Made by a program: the position numbers and the translations under genes. A stretch of 64,000 nt of DNA from Methanosarcina barkeri 3 (GTDB lineage: Archaea > Halobacteriota > Methanosarcinia > Methanosarcinales > Methanosarcinaceae), in NCBI RefSeq assembly GCF_000970305.1, contig NZ_CP009517.1:4496447-4560446 (forward strand). Direction: 5' to 3'. Shown piece by piece: positions 9,401 to 17,299 of the stretch. Numbering within the stretch: the stretch's first letter is position 1; every line of letters begins with the position of its first letter. The notes under the pieces were generated by a model, which ran no database searches, had not been told where the DNA came from, and saw nothing but the letters and a program-made list of their open reading frames with translations.

Positions 9401-9961
9401 ATTGATGGAAACATCATTGGTAAAACAGATTCCAGCGGAAAAATCACCTACAAGACAGATAAAAGTGGCAATTTTGAATTGGACGTAAAAAAGGAAGGAT
9501 TTGAGGACCAGGAAGTAAACGTAAAAGTGAAAGACCTTGAAGCTACCTTCAAATACTCAAACCTGGTAATCAATCCTTTAGAGGTAAATGCAGGAAAGAA
9601 CGCAACAATCTCAGTTAACCTAGGAAACACAGGCAATGCTGCAGGAAATGAAAGTGTAAAGTTGCTTATTAACGGAAACGTAAGCGCCTCAAAAGATGTT
9701 TCCCTGGGTGTTGGGAACAATACCACTGTAACCTTTGAGCACGCAGAAGAAGTGCCAGGAAATTACACGGTAGAAATTGGAGGAGAAACCGCAACCTACA
9801 ATGTGAAAGAAAAGTCTTCCTTACTGTTCTACGCTCTTGGACTCATTGTCCTGTTAATAATTGGCGGAGCTGCTTATTATTTTACAAAGGGTGGCGGAAA
9901 CATGGAAAAACTATCTGAGCAGATAAAGGAGCTTACTAACTCGATAAAATCCAAAAAATAA
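6476..9961 (+). CDS. large S-layer-type surface protein with two DUF1608 domains
   Basis: A 1161-residue exported cell-envelope protein. A signal peptide covers residues 1-25 (ending GTAAAA). Residues ~30-300 hold three beta-sandwich (PKD/Ig-like) repeats with WxVDG-type cores. Two tandem S-layer DUF1608 domains follow at ~302-575 and ~577-845, the fold known from the Methanosarcina acetivorans S-layer protein. Residues ~850-1025 are two carboxypeptidase-regulatory-like repeats, ~1025-1110 a CARDB-like domain, and ~1114-1136 a single membrane helix before a short basic cytoplasmic tail. Many NxS/T sites suggest glycosylation. It is longer than the usual ~670-residue major S-layer protein, so it is more likely an accessory surface protein. 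The two DUF1608 domains share an almost identical ~210-bp DNA patch. Confidence 0.88.
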   Translation: MKKTSLQIFTAILVLGLFCGTAAAAPSIIAAVPGDNATVNKIVGQTQGFSVQTNESATIDWQVDGSTVSQTSYDSATNTSTLNHTVNQGTYNVKATVQSTGDNRTWSVTGGSNVPVITLSTPSSSTVNNNIGESRKFTATVSPTSNVTWYVDDVQVQKNESVTEASYTNTSATQGTHTIKVNAENENGSAESKSWTWKIPTTGGLSVNLDPSEGTISVDKGVSKTFKVNSSTDNQNVNVEWLVGDESKKKDEGVTYSSYDFEEDSAGNYTLKAVVSDPNGNYDSSTKTWTVTVGSTDNSTGNRIWEEGMPETYTWTAQSYSGFYYDLDSGVSSEEMTIKDIDRSIKSENIEYSTKPTKTDFEYNAWGSYQIIGFMAEKYFAGYTENSTVIDDDISPISEGILSKILIDSDDKKSANAGDSLVLEEGYSLNIVEVDINGKSVRVQLEKDGDVVDEAFLQSGDNYVYKTDLGKAEDVPIIIAHIGSVFQGNENSAVFIQGLFQISDQYTEVSNGDTFGEMKVTSVSSSEIKMENDDSVGLDKGDTVDLMGKIQLQVADDNTLRFAPTLDTSEAGEYELRGTVYDKSINGNSLISWTPLNFEGFYYNIDEGIGTENLTVEELKDRNIPSDKLVYKSTPQAVDFDHKKWGNFTVIGFMADKYFAGYTDDSVNGSVDDVSLLSNNILCKVLTDNDDKKSMDSGSALTLEDGYSLNIVEVDINGKSVRVQLEKDGDVVDEAFLQSGDDYVYKTDLGKAEDVPIIIAHIGSVFQGNENSAVFIQGLFQLSDQYTEINNGDTFGEMEVTGVSESGITMKNDDDIGLDKDETTEIMGNVSFKTADDNTLRFYPFVSVETGGNGNDNNSLKIDVPDKIYAGDTFNIEVTAGNKSIAGANVSVNDSSIGETDNDGVIEYTAKDAGTFKITAKKDDYKTANKNINVSAPKEEMVITVSPETVYVGDTLNVEIVKAIGGDPIEGADVSIDGNIIGKTDSSGKITYKTDKSGNFELDVKKEGFEDQEVNVKVKDLEATFKYSNLVINPLEVNAGKNATISVNLGNTGNAAGNESVKLLINGNVSASKDVSLGVGNNTTVTFEHAEEVPGNYTVEIGGETATYNVKEKSSLLFYALGLIVLLIIGGAAYYFTKGGGNMEKLSEQIKELTNSIKSKK

Positions 9962-9974
9962 AGCAATCGGAAAA

Positions 9975-10158
9975 TAAAGAATTCAGAAATAAAGAATTCA
10001 GAAATAAAGAATTCAGAAATAAAGAATTCAGAAATAAAGAATTCAGAAATAAAGAATTCAGAAATAAAGAATTCAGAAATAAAGAATTCAGAAATAAAGA
10101 ATTCAGAAATAAAGAATTCAGAAATAAAGAATTCAGAAATAAAGAATTCAGAAATAAA
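9975..10158. repeat. 15-bp tandem repeat, 12 copies
   Basis: Near-perfect units of AAATAAAGAATTCAG, each with a GAATTC site. The motif AAATAAAG also overlaps the stop codon of the preceding surface-protein gene (AAAAAATAAAG), so the unit may have been copied from that 3' end. Confidence 0.95.
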
Positions 10159-10196
10159 ATTCCGCGTTAATCCAAACGCGGAATTTTTCTATTTTT
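10157..10196 (+). terminator. intrinsic-type hairpin terminator
   Basis: A perfect 13-bp stem (AAAATTCCGCGTT with AACGCGGAATTTT, 6-nt loop) is followed directly by TTTTTCTATTTTT. It lies at the end of the repeat array after the surface-protein gene and would stop its transcript. Because the stem begins in A-rich sequence it may also act for the convergent HTH gene. Confidence 0.75.
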
Positions 10197-10390
10197 AAAA
10201 AACTATTCAAACTTGATTTAAGTCAGCATTCTTTCAGAATTTATTTGGTTTAAGTTCACAGTCTTTCAGAATTTATTTGGTTTAAGTTCACAGCCTTTTA
10301 GAGTTTTGCTGACAGATATTCAGTGTTTTTCATTTCAGGAAATTTTTTGTTCCGGCGAAGCAGCATTTGCTTCTAGTGCTAGATGTAGTT

Positions 10391-10921
10391 TTACTCCATC
10401 TTTTTGAGCGCAAGTTCGATAGCAACTATAAGGCTGTTCTTCGGGATCATGGTTGTTACTGGAATGTTGAGGATCTTTTCAACTGTAGGGCTCACTATAG
10501 GAGCGCAAACAAGGGCTTTTGCTCCATCTCTTTCAGCGTTAACGGCTGCTATTATGGCTTCTTCCATTGAGGTTGCCGAGTATTCCCTGATTGTGACCAG
10601 CCTACCAGCTATCTTTTTCTTTGTTTCTACAATGTTATCAAGCACTGAGCGAGTTGCAATCACAGCTATAAAATCTCCACTGTCTGTTTCTTTAATATCA
10701 CGGATGGTTTTCACGATCTGACGGAGAGTTTTAATATTGGGATCCCGGTTCCCTGACAGGATTTTATAAAGGGTACTCGGAGGGATATTTGCTTTTTTGG
10801 CGAAATCCACTGCAGTAAGATTAAGATCCTCTTTTATTACAGTGGAAAGCGTTTTTTGGAAAACCTCATCGGACTCGAACGCGGATTTGATAACTTTGTC
10901 TGCAACATTCATAAAATTCAA
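10391..10921 (-). CDS. HTH (XRE-like) transcriptional regulator with C-terminal sensory domain
   Basis: A 176-residue protein. Residues ~30-75 form a helix-turn-helix of the Cro/XRE type (LTAVDFAKKANIPPSTLYKILSGNRDPNIKTLRQIVKTI). Residues ~85-176 are an alpha/beta domain (IAVIATRSVLDNI, GAKALVCAPIVSPTVEKIL, IPKNSLIVAIELAL) that recalls the ligand-sensing PrpR_N/racemase-like folds. It is divergent from the ABC importer at 11446, so it may control that operon; this is inference. Downstream spacer 10201-10390 has a 32-bp direct duplication (10230-10293) and nothing else. The ligand is unknown. Confidence 0.75.
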   Translation of the reverse strand: MNFMNVADKVIKSAFESDEVFQKTLSTVIKEDLNLTAVDFAKKANIPPSTLYKILSGNRDPNIKTLRQIVKTIRDIKETDSGDFIAVIATRSVLDNIVETKKKIAGRLVTIREYSATSMEEAIIAAVNAERDGAKALVCAPIVSPTVEKILNIPVTTMIPKNSLIVAIELALKKME

Positions 10922-10998
10922 CCTTTTAAATTCCGTAAAGAATTTTTTACAACGGAAAATATTCTACATTTCACAGGAAATTTAGTCCTTAATGAGAA

Positions 10999-11016
10999 AA
11001 TATATCCAGATATATT
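10999..11016. promoter_or_regulatory. perfect 8-bp inverted repeat between regulator and importer
   Basis: AATATATC-CA-GATATATT lies 78 bp upstream of the HTH gene start, in the shared spacer with the divergent importer operon. It is a candidate operator, although the AT-rich setting makes chance palindromes more likely. Confidence 0.35.
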
Positions 11017-11320
11017 AATACATTTGGGATATAATCAAGGCTTCTTTGAGAGATTATATATAGGAAGTGTAAAAATATTAATACACCGTTAGGTATTTAT
11101 TTTTTATTTTTACCAGGATTCTTATCTGAAGAAAAATAAACTTTATTGTAAAAGAGTTTATGGATAGTTTATGGAAAGCTGACAAAAAACTAGAAATTTG
11201 TTGATTTTTCAATAGGAGGGTACGCTTCCAAAAAACTACATTTTAAGGTGCCATTTTAAGTTATGAAAGTTACTATTATATGGATCAATATCAGTATATG
11301 GACTATTGTTAATATAGGAA

Positions 11321-11411
11321 TAATTGTCAGTAACATAAGTAATTGTCAGTAACATAAGTAATTGTCAGTAACATAAGTAATTGTCAGTAACATAAGTAAT
11401 TATCAATAAGA
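11321..11411. repeat. 19-bp tandem repeat, 4 copies plus a partial
   Basis: Units TAATTGTCAGTAACATAAG run up to about 35 bp before the importer start codon, so the array occupies the promoter or 5' leader region of the operon. The rest of the spacer 10922-11320 is AT-rich with the inverted repeat at 10999. Confidence 0.9.
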
Positions 11412-11445
11412 TTATTACCAGTTCTAAGAGTATCGAGGTGAAACT

Positions 11446-12468
11446 TTGAAGAAATTAAGCATAATTGCACTTGTTTTATTAATGGTCACATCAATTTTCG
11501 TCTCTGGCTGCGCATCTAACGATGATAACAGTAATGAAAGCGGAGTTAATGAGACCTCTACACTTACTGAGCTGAACATTGGATATCAGCCAAGTACCCA
11601 CCAGATTGCATATATGACTGCAGCTGAAAAAGGATGGTGGAAAGCAGACCTTGCACCATATGGGATTACGAAAATTAAAGAATATCAGTTTCCTACAGGA
11701 GCCCCTGAAATGCAGGCAATGCTAGCTGGGGATCTGGATGTTGCCTATGTTGGAGCAGCCCCTGTAATTACAGCTCTCAGCCAGGGACTTGATGCAAAGA
11801 TTGTTGCACCTGTGCAGATAAACGGTTCAAGTCTTGTTCTTCGTAATGATCACAAATACGGAAGCCCTCAAGACTTAAAGGGTCTTAAGATCGCTACTTA
11901 CCCACCGGGAACTATTCAGGATACCCTGCTAAGAAGCTGGCTCCAGAAAAATGGGCTTGATCCTGAAAAAGATGTGACAATCCTTGGAATGACACCAGGA
12001 GACGCTGTCACCGCTATTTCAGCTAAACAGGTTGATGCTGTATTCCTGCCTCATCCATCTCCGGCAGTTGTAGAAAAAGAAAATATTGGGCGTACCATAG
12101 TGCAATCTGGAGAAATGGAAGGAAACCATGCTTGCTGTGTACTTGTCGTAAGTGGAAAACTTATAAGAGAGCACCCCGAGATTGTGGAGCAGGTTGTAAA
12201 GACCCATATTAAGGCAACCGAGTATAACCAGGCACATATGGACGAAGCTGCCAAGATTTATTCAAACAAAACCACAGAGGATCTTGACACTGTAAAGAAA
12301 TCTCTTCAGGAATGGGATGGAGCCTGGATTACAGACCCAGCCTTGATTGAAAACTCATCTGTCAATTACTCAGAGGTTCAGTATGAACTTGGTTATATTC
12401 CAAAATCCCTGACCAAGGAAGAAATCTTTGATACAAGCTTCTATGACAAAGCCATGAGTGAGAAATAA
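11446..12468 (+). CDS. ABC importer substrate-binding lipoprotein (taurine/sulfonate/nitrate type)
   Basis: A 340-residue extracytoplasmic binding protein. The signal ends in the lipobox VSGC with C22 as the anchored residue. The NMT1/SsuA-like fold is clear: LNIGYQPSTHQIAYMTAAEKGWW, GAPEMQAMLAGDLDVAYVGAAP, DLKGLKIATYPPGTIQDTLLRSWL, AISAKQVDAVFLPHPSPAVVE. Translation starts at TTG 11446 with the Shine-Dalgarno GAGGTG nine bases upstream. With the permease and ATPase downstream it forms a three-gene importer. The substrate could be a sulfonate, nitrate-like anion or a pyrimidine; the sequence does not decide. Confidence 0.9.
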   Translation: MKKLSIIALVLLMVTSIFVSGCASNDDNSNESGVNETSTLTELNIGYQPSTHQIAYMTAAEKGWWKADLAPYGITKIKEYQFPTGAPEMQAMLAGDLDVAYVGAAPVITALSQGLDAKIVAPVQINGSSLVLRNDHKYGSPQDLKGLKIATYPPGTIQDTLLRSWLQKNGLDPEKDVTILGMTPGDAVTAISAKQVDAVFLPHPSPAVVEKENIGRTIVQSGEMEGNHACCVLVVSGKLIREHPEIVEQVVKTHIKATEYNQAHMDEAAKIYSNKTTEDLDTVKKSLQEWDGAWITDPALIENSSVNYSEVQYELGYIPKSLTKEEIFDTSFYDKAMSEK

Positions 12469-12506
12469 AGACGAGAATGACTAAAAGATAGAAATTGAAT
12501 AAGGTA

Positions 12507-12552
12507 TTAAACTGCCCTGGCTTTATAGGAGGCAGTTAAACCCTTATTTTTG
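12507..12552 (+). terminator. hairpin plus T-tract inside the importer operon
   Basis: TTAAACTGCC (12507-12516) pairs with GGCAGTTAAA (12531-12540) at 9 of 10 positions, followed by CCCTTATTTTTGTTTT. It lies between the binding-protein and permease genes. Such a partial terminator or 3'-end stabiliser would make more binding protein than membrane components. Confidence 0.55.
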
Positions 12553-12609
12553 TTTTGAAAAATGAAGTCTGCCGGAAAGATAAAAAAGTAAGAATCCTTT
12601 TAATTAGAC

Positions 12610-13395
12610 ATGAACATTAACTTCATAAAAACAACCAAAGAAAAAGGCATTGAAGCATTATCTCTCATAGTTGCAATTGCAATATGGCAGCTTGCAGCAG
12701 ACGTGATTGTACAGAATAAATTTAAGCTGCCTAGTTTTTATGATGTGATAATCTCTTTTTCTGCAATTGTAAAGAGTGGGCTAATTTTTACAGATATATT
12801 CACAAGCCTAATTAACTTTTCAATTGGTATTGCTGGCGCTTTTGTAATCGGAATTCCCCTTGGAATAGCCATGGGATGGTTCAAAAAAGTAAATAGAGCA
12901 GCCGACCCTATAATAGAGATATTACGTCCTATCCCCCCAATTGCCTGGATTCCCTTTGCCATCATATGGTTTGGGCTTACCCACCAGGCTGCAGGCTTTG
13001 TTGTGTTTGCAGGTATGGTCTTTCCAATCATTATCAATACATATACTGGCTTTAAGAACGTACCAAAAGTTTATGTTGAAGCCGCAAGAGTTCTTGGTTG
13101 TACCCGAAACCTGGATCTTATACGTTATATTGCAATTCCCTCAGCTATGCCATCAATTGTTGCAGGAATCAGAATTGCTATGGGTGTAGGCTGGATGTGC
13201 CTTGTAGCTGCAGAAATGTTTGGGAGTGACAGCGGACTCGGATATGAGATATGGCACAATTACTACATGCACAGGATGGATTTCGTACTTGTCTATATGT
13301 TGCTGCTCGGATTTGTTGGCCTTTTAATTGACCGTTTCTTCAGGTATTATGTAGACGCAAAACTACTGAGATGGACATCAGGAACTGTGGTATAA
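12610..13395 (+). CDS. ABC importer permease (SsuC/TauC type)
   Basis: A 261-residue inner-membrane permease with about six hydrophobic helices. It carries the EAA loop that contacts the ATPase (EAARVLGCTRNLDLIRYIAIPSAMPSIVAGIR) and the family signature EILRPIPPIAWIPFAIIWFG. The stop codon is one base from the ATPase start, so the two are translationally linked. Confidence 0.92.
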   Translation: MNINFIKTTKEKGIEALSLIVAIAIWQLAADVIVQNKFKLPSFYDVIISFSAIVKSGLIFTDIFTSLINFSIGIAGAFVIGIPLGIAMGWFKKVNRAADPIIEILRPIPPIAWIPFAIIWFGLTHQAAGFVVFAGMVFPIIINTYTGFKNVPKVYVEAARVLGCTRNLDLIRYIAIPSAMPSIVAGIRIAMGVGWMCLVAAEMFGSDSGLGYEIWHNYYMHRMDFVLVYMLLLGFVGLLIDRFFRYYVDAKLLRWTSGTVV

Positions 13396-13396
13396 G

Positions 13397-14161
13397 ATGG
13401 GCAGAGTAAATGTAAAAAATGTTTCACGTGTCTTTACTAAAAAAGAAGATAACGGTAGTATGGAAGCTCTTCATGAAGTTAGCTTTGATGTTGAAGATGG
13501 GGAGTTTATCTGCCTTCTGGGGCCCTCTGGCTGTGGAAAAACCACTCTGCTTCGTATAATTGCTGGACTTGAAACCCAGACTTCAGGAGAAATTACACTC
13601 AATGGAATTCCTATAACGGGCCCGGACCCCAAAAGAGGAATGGTGTTTCAGCAATATTCATTATTTCCCTGGAGAACAGTTATCGATAATGTTACTTTTG
13701 GGCTTGAAATGCAGGGAATCAGTAAGACTGAAGCCAGGAAACAGGTGGAGAAATATATAGACCTTGTTGGCCTGGAGCAGTTCAAAAATAGCTATCCATA
13801 TGAACTTTCCGGAGGTATGCAGCAGCGTGCAGCCATTGCACGAGCCCTTGCAAATGAGCCCGAAGTCCTTCTTATGGACGAGCCTTTTGGAGCCCTGGAT
13901 GCCCAAACTAGAAATATCCTCCAGGATGAACTTCTGAAGATATGGGAACAAAAAAACGTGACCTTTCTTTTCGTAACTCATAGTGTGGATGAAGCAGTTG
14001 TTCTTTCGGACAAGATAGTGGTAATGACCGCAAGACCGGGAAGAATAAAAGAGATTGTAGAAGTAGACCTTCCTCGACCACGCTCCAGGACAAGTCACGA
14101 GGTTAACCTTTTGAGGGATCGTGTCTTGAAACTTCTGGAAGAAGAAAGGTTCCACAAGTAA
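13397..14161 (+). CDS. ABC importer ATPase (SsuB/TauB type)
   Basis: A 254-residue nucleotide-binding subunit. It shows Walker A GPSGCGKTT, Q-loop QQYSLFPW, signature LSGGMQQR, Walker B VLLMDEPFGALD and H-loop TH. It powers the importer with the two genes upstream. The TauB/SsuB subgroup is indicated by the short length and by the sequence PRPRSRTSHEV near the end. Confidence 0.93.
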   Translation: MGRVNVKNVSRVFTKKEDNGSMEALHEVSFDVEDGEFICLLGPSGCGKTTLLRIIAGLETQTSGEITLNGIPITGPDPKRGMVFQQYSLFPWRTVIDNVTFGLEMQGISKTEARKQVEKYIDLVGLEQFKNSYPYELSGGMQQRAAIARALANEPEVLLMDEPFGALDAQTRNILQDELLKIWEQKNVTFLFVTHSVDEAVVLSDKIVVMTARPGRIKEIVEVDLPRPRSRTSHEVNLLRDRVLKLLEEERFHK

Positions 14162-14267
14162 AGTATACTAGGTAAAGTACCATTTTGAAAAAAACTAAGT
14201 AAATACACAGTCGTAAAGGCAAAGAATGAGAAAGAGAGATGAAAAGAGAATAAAAAATAGAAAGAAC

Positions 14268-14385
14268 TGAGGAAAAGAGAATAAAAAAGGGAAAAAGAAT
14301 AAAAAGGGAAAAAGAATAAAAAAGGGAAAGAGAATAAAAAAGGGAAAAAGAATAAAAAAGGGAAAGAGAATAAAAAGGGAATAAA
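14268..14385. repeat. A-rich ~19-bp tandem repeat
   Basis: Units of GGGAAAAAGAATAAAAAA with small changes. Read on the minus strand it is a T-rich array just after the stop of the beta-helix gene and could provide its transcription end. Confidence 0.8.
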
Positions 14386-14387
14386 AG

Positions 14388-14840
14388 TTAAAAGTTTGTT
14401 GGAAAAACCGATTGTTCTTCACCCCGAATAACAACTTTCGTTAATGGCTCTACTTTCCTGACAAGAGCTTTTCCAACAATCTCAAGCGTACCATCTGCTT
14501 TTACGGAGTCAATGACGCACCCCGGCCTGACGCGGATATCTCCCTGGCAGGCTGCAGCGCTTATTTTGGCTTTATCGAGAAGGAAAAGCTCAGAAATTGT
14601 TTCTATGTTACCCAGAATTTTTGCCCTTGAACAGACAAGAGCACTTCTGGCTTTTACATTGCCTCTAACAACCGAACCTTTTCCGAGTTCAAGCCTGCCA
14701 GTTACTGTGAGGTTCTTCCAAAACTTCACTTCCTGCCCGACAATTACGTTGCCATCCAGAGTAAGATTCTCATAAAGAAAAGCTCGTTTTTCAATAACGT
14801 AAGTATTGGACCTGGGGTGGTACTTGATAAAACTAACCAT
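14388..14840 (-). CDS. bactofilin-like / left-handed beta-helix small protein
   Basis: A 150-residue protein built from short hexapeptide-like strands (LTLDGNVIVGQEVKFWKNLTVTGRLELGKGSVVRGNVKARSALVCSRAKILGNIETISELFLLDKAKISAAACQGDIRVRPGCVI). This is the pattern of polymer-forming bactofilins and of beta-helix acyltransferases. No acyltransferase catalytic His region is evident and the protein is only slightly longer than one helix domain, so a structural role is favoured. It stands alone. Function is unproven. Confidence 0.6.
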   Translation of the reverse strand: MVSFIKYHPRSNTYVIEKRAFLYENLTLDGNVIVGQEVKFWKNLTVTGRLELGKGSVVRGNVKARSALVCSRAKILGNIETISELFLLDKAKISAAACQGDIRVRPGCVIDSVKADGTLEIVGKALVRKVEPLTKVVIRGEEQSVFPTNF

Positions 14841-15266
14841 TAGAAATCACTCCGGGCTACTCTCCCGGTTATAGATATAAAGCAAATACTTGTTCTGCAA
14901 GGCATTTACAAAAATTTTGTTAATTGAATTTCCAAAGTATGATTGAATATCTATTATTTAACAGCATCGAATGTTCACTATCAGACGCCGTGAACAAGTA
15001 ACTAAAGCATAAACTACATGCTAAAAAATAAGCGAAAAATAAATCCTATCAAAATAAACTGAGAAACATAAACATATCAAAATAAGCTGAAAAGGAAACA
15101 ACCGGATAAAAGTACCGATAAAAGTAAAATACGAATTATAAGAAAAATAATTCCGGTAGTAAAGTATCCGGAGTGTAATTAATGTATGTGAATGGAAAAG
15201 AGACTGAAGAATTAGATATAGATATCATTTTTCAGTCTCGGTTTTTCTCGTTTGAAATGATCCTGC
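14841..15266. other. 426-bp spacer
   Basis: It holds the promoter region of the minus-strand beta-helix gene at its left end and the 3' region of the first TRAM gene at its right end. A complementary pair around 15201 (AGACTGAAGAATTAG) and 15231 (TTTCAGTCTCGGTTTTTC) could form a hairpin after the TRAM genes. Nothing else was found. Confidence 0.4.
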
Positions 15267-15473
15267 TTATTCAACGAGGCTGGCGAAACCGTATTTGGGG
15301 AGAACCCTTTCGATTTTAATCCGGACGTTATCGTCAACTTTGGTGCCTGGGACAAAGATAACAAAACCTTCAATACGAGCAATGCCATCTCCCTGACGAG
15401 CGATGTCCTGGATAGTTACATCGTAAACTTCGCCTTCTTCAACAGGAACAGAGCTACTTTCGTCTCTGAACAT
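15267..15473 (-). CDS. TRAM-domain RNA-binding protein, copy 1
   Basis: A 68-residue single-domain protein (MFRDESSSVPVEEGEVYDV, then TIQDIARQGDGIARIEGFVIFVPG). A lone TRAM is a small beta-barrel that binds RNA; stand-alone archaeal TRAM proteins are known as cold-shock-like RNA chaperones and have been linked to transcription termination. The open frame begins three codons earlier (MVF), but the Shine-Dalgarno-like AGGA overlaps that first ATG and is 9 nt from the second, so I use the second. It is the last gene of the minus-strand array and the most diverged from copies 2 and 3 (KVDDNVRIKIERVLPKYGF). Confidence 0.88.
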   Translation of the reverse strand: MFRDESSSVPVEEGEVYDVTIQDIARQGDGIARIEGFVIFVPGTKVDDNVRIKIERVLPKYGFASLVE

Positions 15474-15526
15474 GAAAACCATTCCTAATGACTTAAATTG
15501 AAGTTGATATGATTTATTTCCTGTAT

Positions 15527-15733
15527 TTACTCGACAACGCTTGCAAATGCAAACTTGGGAAGAACTCTCTCGACTTTAATCCGGACTTCGTCTCCAACTT
15601 TGGTGCCCGGGACAAAGATAACAAAACCTTCAATACGTGCGATGCCGTCTCCCTGACGAGCAATGTCCTGAATTGTTACATCGTAGACTTCGCCCTCTTC
15701 GACAGGGACTGAGCGACTTTCTTCTCTGAACAT
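15527..15733 (-). CDS. TRAM-domain RNA-binding protein, copy 2
   Basis: Same family as the gene at 15267, 68 residues from the ATG preceded by AAAGGA. The protein differs from copy 3 at a single residue (FVIF against FVVF), and even the 40-bp spacer upstream is alike, which marks a recent duplication or ongoing gene conversion. Expected to bind RNA in the cytoplasm. Confidence 0.88.
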   Translation of the reverse strand: MFREESRSVPVEEGEVYDVTIQDIARQGDGIARIEGFVIFVPGTKVGDEVRIKVERVLPKFAFASVVE

Positions 15734-15784
15734 GAAAACCATTCCTTTAATTTACTTTCAATGTGATTCTTTATTTTCCTGCAT

Positions 15785-15991
15785 TTACTCGACAACGCTT
15801 GCAAATGCAAATTTGGGAAGTACTCTCTCGACTTTAATCCGAACCTCGTCACCAACTTTGGTGCCCGGGACAAAGACTACAAAACCCTCAATACGAGCGA
15901 TGCCGTCTCCCTGACGAGCAATGTCCTGAATTGTTACATCGTAGACTTCGCCCTCTTCGACAGGGACTGAGCGACTTTCTTCTCTGAACAT
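15785..15991 (-). CDS. TRAM-domain RNA-binding protein, copy 3
   Basis: Nearly identical to copy 2 (one residue changed). DNA differences between them are mostly silent third-position changes. The start is taken at the second ATG for the same reason as in the other copies. Because each copy keeps its own AAAGGA ribosome site, four proteins can be made from one message. Confidence 0.88.
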   Translation of the reverse strand: MFREESRSVPVEEGEVYDVTIQDIARQGDGIARIEGFVVFVPGTKVGDEVRIKVERVLPKFAFASVVE

Positions 15992-16041
15992 AAAAACCAT
16001 TCCTTTAATTTACTTTCAACGTAATTCTTTATTTCCCACGT

Positions 16042-16248
16042 TTACTCGACAATGCTTGCAAACGCAAATTTGGGAAGTACTCTTTCGATCTTAATCTGGA
16101 CTTCATCGCCAACACTCGTATTCGGGACAAAAACTACAAAACCTTCGATACGGGCAATGCCGTCTCCCTGGCGAGCAATATCCTGAATAGTTACATCGTA
16201 GGTTTCGCCCTCTTCAATGGGCACAGGAGCACGTTCATCTTTAAACAT
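16042..16248 (-). CDS. TRAM-domain RNA-binding protein, copy 4
   Basis: First gene of the array in transcription order and diverged from the others: MFKDERAPVPIEEGETYDV, VVFVPNTSVGDEVQIKIERVLPKFAFASIVE. All TRAM core residues remain. The promoter for the array should lie in 16258-16400, where I see no clear TATA element that I would stake a position on. Confidence 0.87.
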   Translation of the reverse strand: MFKDERAPVPIEEGETYDVTIQDIARQGDGIARIEGFVVFVPNTSVGDEVQIKIERVLPKFAFASIVE

Positions 16249-16257
16249 TACATTCAT

Positions 16258-16794
16258 TCCTTTAACTTCTATTAATTAGCTTAAGAAAGCTCCATCGACA
16301 GAAAAGAGTAAAAGCAGTACTTAACAAACCAAACTTGAAAACCCAAATTCAGGAAGTACACATTCTACTTAATCTATTTTCTACTTAATCTATTTGATTA
16401 ACTGATCCCCAACAGAGCTTCGGATAAGTCAATTAATTGGTCATACTCATATTCGCTTGTATATAACGTTTTGCTTTCTTGTCTGTGAAAAAAGAAAAAT
16501 AATGAAGTTTGAAAAACGTTCAATCCCTAGTTATAAGACTTCTGATTTCTAATTTCAAAGATACGCAAACAAGGACAATTCATTAAAAAAATAAAATTAC
16601 TATGAATAAAAAAATATTTCTCTATTAAACTTAAAGATTTCTGAGGAAGATTTTTTTCAAAGAAAGCCCGAGTAAATTTTATAAATTAGGGTTCAATTTC
16701 GAAAAGATTAGAAGGATAATGGATTATACCGAAACCTATAAATAATTAAAGCTCCATTGTGAGAATCGTTCGCTCAATAAGAAAAACAATGTGT
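16258..16794. other. 537-bp spacer: TRAM promoter side and tRNA-Lys promoter side
   Basis: AT-rich, with no open frame of note. It separates divergent transcripts: the TRAM array to the left and tRNA-Lys to the right. A short direct duplication TTCTACTTAATCTATTT occurs at 16361-16392. Confidence 0.45.
16737..16744 (+). promoter_or_regulatory. TATA box of the tRNA-Lys gene
   Basis: TATAAATA, preceded by purines (GAAACC, BRE-like), lies 58 bp upstream of the tRNA. Transcription would start near 16765 and leave a short 5' leader for RNase P to remove. Confidence 0.5.
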
Positions 16795-16868
16795 GGGCCC
16801 GTAGCTTAGTCAGGCAGAGCGATGGACTCTTAATCCATAGGCCGGGGGTTCAAATCCCTTCGGGCCCG
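16795..16868 (+). tRNA. tRNA-Lys (anticodon CUU)
   Basis: A complete cloverleaf. The acceptor stem GGGCCCG pairs with CGGGCCC and is followed by discriminator G. The anticodon loop is CTCTTAA with anticodon CTT on the stem ATGGA/TCCAT. The T arm is GGGGG-TTCAAAT-CCCTT. The CCA end is not encoded. Confidence 0.95.
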
Positions 16869-16899
16869 CTATCGTAATCTATTTTTGAGAATTTTTTCA

Positions 16900-17030
16900 C
16901 TGATTTTGAGCATTATTTTACTTATTTTAAACACTGATTTTGAGTATTATTTTACTTATTTTAAACACTGATTTTGAGTATTATTTTACTTATTTTAAAA
17001 ATTCTTTTATTGATTTTGGTATTATTTAAC
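16900..17030. repeat. 36-bp tandem repeat, 3 copies plus a partial
   Basis: Units beginning CTGATTTTGAGTATTATT and ending TTATTTTAAACA, immediately downstream of tRNA-Lys. The T-rich units may end the tRNA transcript. The following 17031-17299 is AT-rich spacer with a TATA-like TTAAATATATAAAAT at 17264-17278, about 25-30 bp before the next start codon. Confidence 0.85.
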
Positions 17031-17299
17031 TAATTTTAGGTATACTCTCAGTAATTAGGTTATAAGCTAATCCTAAAACTCAAAATTGCTTCTCTAAGTA
17101 CAAGATCCGCATAACCAATGAATCTTCAACCACAAAAATAATTTTAAAATTTTACTAATTTGAAGGTAAAATTAGTTTTGGATAATTTCCTTATTAAAAT
17201 ATCAGTTATATATTTAAAACGATTAATTACTAAAAATCAGCAGTTGAAAACTGCTAAGTAAACCTTAAATATATAAAATATCTCATAGGTGCAGCTCTA

